From an uncultured Erysipelotrichaceae bacterium (GTDB taxonomy: Bacteria; Bacillota_I; Bacilli_A; Erysipelotrichales; Erysipelotrichaceae), in contig CAJKOS010000114.1 of assembly GCA_905201565.1 (NCBI GenBank), forward strand, positions 1 to 6,033: 6,033 nt of DNA, given 5' to 3'. This document shows positions 4,800 to 6,033 of this stretch, piece after piece (positions within the stretch are counted from its first letter, which is position 1; each line of letters starts with the position of its first letter). Below the pieces are notes generated by a model. That model did not search any database, had not been told where the DNA came from, and saw only the letters and a list, made by a program, of their open reading frames with translations. The translations under genes were made by a program, and so were the position numbers.

Positions 4800-6033
4800 T
4801 GAAGTTTGATGCATCACATGGTCTTCTGAAGGAAGAGATTGCTTCCTATCAGGACACAGTCACAAAGCTCCACAAGGAAATTCGTGAGAAGACAGGTACC
4901 GGCAATGATTTCATGGGCTGGGTTTCCTGGCCTGTCGACTATGACAAGGAAGAGTTTGAACGCATTATCAAGTGTGCAGAACGCGTAAAGGACAAGGCTG
5001 AAGTACTTGTTGTCTGCGGTATCGGAGGTTCATACCTCGGTGCACGTGCTGCTATTGAAATGATCCAGGGTCTCTATCCGGATGGAAAGACAGAAGTTGT
5101 CTACTGTGGCAACACATTCTCCAGCACATACATGAGCCAGGTTCTTGACCACATCAAGGACAAGAGCGTTGTCCTCAATGTTGTCTCCAAGTCTGGTACT
5201 ACAACAGAAACAGCTCTTGCTTTCAGAATTCTCCGCGAATTCATGGAAGAAAAGTATGGCAAGGAAGAAGCTGCTACACGTATCATTGCTACAACTGACA
5301 AGGCACGTGGTGCGCTCAAGACACTTGCTGATCAGGAAGGCTATGAAACATTTGTCATTCCGGATGATATCGGTGGACGTTTCTCTGTCATCACACCAGT
5401 AGGTCTTGTACCGATGGCTATCTGCGGTATTGATATCCGCAAGGTATATGAAGGTCTTGTGGATGCTTACAATGACCTCAACACAGATGATCTTTCCAAG
5501 AACCCTGCTTATCAGTATGCTGTCGCAAGACGTATCATGCAGAACCAGGGCTACAATGTAGAAATGTTTGTTACATATGAACCACAGATGCAGATGCTCG
5601 CTGAATGGTGGAAGCAGCTCCTCGGTGAATCCGAAGGCAAGGATGGCAAGGGTATTCTCCCTGACAGTGCATGCTTCTCCACAGACCTGCACTCCCTTGG
5701 TCAGTTCATCCAGGAAGGCAAGAAGGTACTGTTCGAAACAATTCTTGAAGTTGAAAAGCCAAGTGCTGACCTCACAGTTGGCAGCGATGAAGCTAACCTC
5801 GACAACATGAACTACCTCACAGGAAAGTCCTATGACTGGGTCAACAAGATGGCTGAAAAGGGCACAATTGAAGCACATGTAGAAACAGGTGGTGTTCCTA
5901 ACTTCGTCATCACAATCAATGACATGAAGGAATACAGCTTCGGCTATCTCTGCTACTTCTTCTTTGTCGCTACAGCACTGACATGCTACATGATCGACAT
6001 CAACCCATTCAACCAGCCTGGTGTTGAAATCTA
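4796..6033 (+). CDS. pgi: Glucose-6-phosphate isomerase, C-terminus cut by the window edge
   Basis: The enzyme interconverts glucose 6-phosphate and fructose 6-phosphate in glycolysis and gluconeogenesis, in the cytoplasm. The 412 residues present show the two sugar-isomerase (SIS) domains: GIGGSYLGARAA (75-86), the phosphate-binding SKSGTTTET (131-139), the signature DIGGRFSVITPVGL (191-204), LGESEGKDGKG (276-286) with the likely catalytic Glu278, and DLHSLGQ (297-303) with His299. The sequence stops at QPGVEI, just before the conserved active-site Lys segment. About 35-40 residues are missing judged from the usual length near 450; this is the window edge, not a broken gene. It overlaps the S1-domain stop by four bases, so translation is probably coupled. 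All 29 Lys codons are AAG and Thr is mostly ACA, the mark of strong codon selection in a highly expressed gene. A YugI-type gene near pgi is also known from Bacillus. Confidence 0.97.
   Translation, partial: MMKFDASHGLLKEEIASYQDTVTKLHKEIREKTGTGNDFMGWVSWPVDYDKEEFERIIKCAERVKDKAEVLVVCGIGGSYLGARAAIEMIQGLYPDGKTEVVYCGNTFSSTYMSQVLDHIKDKSVVLNVVSKSGTTTETALAFRILREFMEEKYGKEEAATRIIATTDKARGALKTLADQEGYETFVIPDDIGGRFSVITPVGLVPMAICGIDIRKVYEGLVDAYNDLNTDDLSKNPAYQYAVARRIMQNQGYNVEMFVTYEPQMQMLAEWWKQLLGESEGKDGKGILPDSACFSTDLHSLGQFIQEGKKVLFETILEVEKPSADLTVGSDEANLDNMNYLTGKSYDWVNKMAEKGTIEAHVETGGVPNFVITINDMKEYSFGYLCYFFFVATALTCYMIDINPFNQPGVEI

Overview
The window looks like a chromosomal segment of a moderately AT-rich Gram-positive bacterium. 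The best guess is a gut Firmicute of the Erysipelotrichales or a clostridial relative. The grounds are strong Shine-Dalgarno sites before the starts, a type III glutamine synthetase, a YuiD-type membrane protein, a stand-alone NifU C-terminal-domain protein, and a YugI/GSP13 S1-domain gene overlapping pgi. The taxonomic placement is inference.

Left part (1-1196, + strand). After a short leader region with no clear gene come two closely spaced genes for exported proteins of unknown function: a 141-residue protein with a cleavable signal peptide and a 175-residue lipoprotein. Their C-terminal halves align without gaps over about 51 residues with 14 identities, so they look like diverged copies of one beta-rich domain, one released and one lipid-anchored. 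Their codon use (all AGA for Arg in the first gene, frequent ATA and AAA) differs from pgi in the same window, which suggests an accessory pair.

Middle (1263-3552, - strand). A complete type III glutamine synthetase (697 aa) faces the exported pair tail to tail, with a 10-bp terminator hairpin between them. It has its own promoter (TTGTCA, 17 bp, TATTCT) about 20 nt before its ribosome site. Upstream of that promoter lie four imperfect copies of a roughly 19-bp direct repeat whose cores are 32, 20 and 32 bp apart, close to whole helical turns. This is the most interesting regulatory signal in the window.

Right part (3558-6033). A - strand pair (YuiD-like membrane protein, then the NifU-domain protein, ending at a terminator) diverges from a + strand pair (S1-domain RNA-binding protein, then pgi with an ATGA overlap; pgi runs off the window). 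The two pairs share a short divergent control region with two extended -10 elements packed back to back.

Functionally the right and middle parts are core metabolism and stress functions: nitrogen assimilation, Fe-S cluster maturation, a ribosome- or RNA-associated S1 protein, and glycolysis. No RNA genes, insertion sequences, CRISPR arrays or phage genes were found. I see no clear novel multi-gene system; the exported paralogue pair is the best candidate for something undescribed.
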